The notes below the pieces were generated by a model. The model saw only the letters and a list, made by a program, of their open reading frames with translations, did not search any database and was not told the DNA's origin. This document shows, in pieces, positions 6,384-7,015 of a stretch of 7,015 nucleotides of DNA (within the stretch, counting starts at the first letter, position 1; each line of letters starts with the position of its first letter). Origin of the DNA: Hyphomicrobiaceae bacterium (GTDB lineage: Bacteria > Pseudomonadota > Alphaproteobacteria > Rhizobiales > JAKIUO01); contig JAKIUO010000155.1 in NCBI GenBank assembly GCA_021647535.1, forward strand, positions 1-7,015, read 5' to 3'. Both the position numbers and the translations under genes were made by a program.

Positions 6384-6395
6384 CTGTATATACAG
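6384..6395. promoter_or_regulatory. 12-bp perfect palindrome in the argB / Clp-N divergent region
   Basis: CTGTATATACAG is a perfect palindrome placed about 150 bases upstream of argB and 87 bases upstream of the Clp-N gene, so a dimeric regulator bound here could touch both divergent promoters. It is not a LexA box: the E. coli type needs CTGT-N8-ACAG and this has N4, and the alphaproteobacterial GTTC-N7-GTTC type is absent. The rest of 6235-6481 shows no gene, no RNA gene I recognise and no convincing promoter. Confidence 0.3.
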
Positions 6396-6481
6396 TTAAG
6401 CGAAATAATTCCATGCCTTTTGTACCGGCTTTTTTGCGAGGGGAATATCAAAAGGCGGACGGGGGAAACGTATAAAAGGAA

Positions 6482-7015
6482 ATGGGCTCGATCATGGGAC
6501 TTGTTCAAGCTAAAATTGAAACTGCGATTGAGACGTCTCCGCAGCTCATAGAGAGCCTTCACATGGCGCGTCAGGTTGCCTTGAAGACCAAAGTTTCCCA
6601 GGTTTTACCAGAACATTTGCAGCTTGCCATGCTGGAAGACGACGAGTCCTCCTTTTTACTTGAAGCCTATGGCGTTGACTTCAAAAAAATCCGTGTTCAG
6701 CTGGCCAAACAGGCTAAAAAATACTCGCATCCCGGCACGCCAGGACAAAAGGCGGTCTTTTCCCCGCAAATCGAAACTATCATGCAACATGCCCGTGAGC
6801 AGGCCCAAAAAAATGCCCTTGGCGAAGTCGACAGCAATCTTGTGCTTGCCGTCATGCTCAGTGAAGAGGGTGGTTTTCTCCTGAAGCAATTGACCCCCTA
6901 TGACCTCGATAGCTCCGGCGTCTTGCAATATCTGGAGCTGCGAGAAGGCAAAACAGTCACCATTACGCCGCTACCTAACCTTAAAAACATTATTCCTGTA
7001 GCAACGCTGGCACCA
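6482..7015 (+). CDS. Clp-N domain protein, incomplete at the right edge
   Basis: An open frame runs from ATG 6482 to the last base, 178 residues with no stop. Residues about 22-152 form a double Clp-N repeat, the substrate- and adaptor-binding domain at the front of ClpA, ClpB and ClpC. The first half has LHMARQVAL and LPEHLQLAMLED (42-53), matching the TVEHLLLALL region of ClpA, then FLLEAYGVDFKKIR (58-71). The second half has FSPQIETIMQHAREQA (93-108), NLVLAVMLSEEGGFLLKQL (119-137) and a closing VLQYLEL. Residues 153-178 (KTVTITPLPNL and beyond) do not show the linker and IDPLIGR motif that open the first ATPase module in Clp proteins, so whether an ATPase follows is unknown. TAA at 6473 blocks any further upstream start. 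ATG 6494 is an alternative, as AGGA at 6477-6480 is too close to 6482 but 13 bases from 6494. It is divergent from argB. Confidence 0.8.
   Translation, partial: MGSIMGLVQAKIETAIETSPQLIESLHMARQVALKTKVSQVLPEHLQLAMLEDDESSFLLEAYGVDFKKIRVQLAKQAKKYSHPGTPGQKAVFSPQIETIMQHAREQAQKNALGEVDSNLVLAVMLSEEGGFLLKQLTPYDLDSSGVLQYLELREGKTVTITPLPNLKNIIPVATLAP

Noticed and set aside
5060..6384. GANTC (CcrM-type) sites in intergenic DNA at 5060-5064, overlapping the Sel1/TPR ribosome-binding site, and at 6380-6384, touching the palindrome.
   Set aside because: A four-base specific motif is expected about once per 256 bases, so two sites in the gaps carry no weight by themselves.
6369..6435. AAAAAAGCC (6369-6377) and GGCTTTTTT (6427-6435), perfect nine-base inverted repeat enclosing the 12-base palindrome.
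   Set aside because: The arms are mainly A/T with a 49-base loop; such a pair is expected by chance in a window of this size.
6203..6562. 119-codon minus-strand frame spanning the argB start and the divergent region.
   Set aside because: It overlaps both argB and the Clp-N gene, is Arg/Tyr/Ser-rich with no motif, and has the look of a chance frame.

Overview
The window reads as chromosomal DNA from an alphaproteobacterium of moderate base composition. This rests on the style of the acetylglutamate kinase and of the HAMP/signalling part of the chemoreceptor; genus cannot be told. No phage, insertion sequence, CRISPR array, tRNA or rRNA is visible. Five protein-coding genes are supported, all densely packed except for three intergenic stretches of roughly 240-260 bases.

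Layout. Bases 1-256 hold no gene I can support and form the leader of a methyl-accepting chemotaxis receptor (257-2326, +). Its extreme N-terminus is encoded by five perfect GGCTTT hexanucleotides, giving a Gly-Phe tail. A strong inverted repeat follows, immediately before a small DUF454/YbaN-type inner membrane protein (2385-2777, +). That gene converges, with a 16-base gap, on a large minus-strand gene (2794-5052). The large protein has an N-terminal TPR region, a long acidic, Pro/Ala/Glu-rich linker containing two in-frame tandem-repeat arrays, one membrane helix and a C-terminal set of Sel1-like repeats. Upstream of it on the same strand, across about 237 bases, is argB (5290-6234, -). Divergent from argB, the window ends inside a gene (6482 onward, +) whose first 178 residues carry a ClpA-like double Clp-N domain followed by sequence that does not yet resemble a ClpA/B/C ATPase.

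How the genes relate. They do not form one obvious pathway: chemosensing, a membrane protein of unknown role, a repeat scaffold, arginine biosynthesis and a Clp-N protein sit side by side. The most distinctive material is the modular transmembrane TPR/repeat/Sel1 protein, whose layout recalls alphaproteobacterial polar scaffolds such as PodJ; the coding microsatellites in two different genes; the hairpin that covers the ribosome-binding site of the DUF454 gene; and the incomplete Clp-N protein. I did not find a clear new multi-gene system; these are leads of moderate strength.
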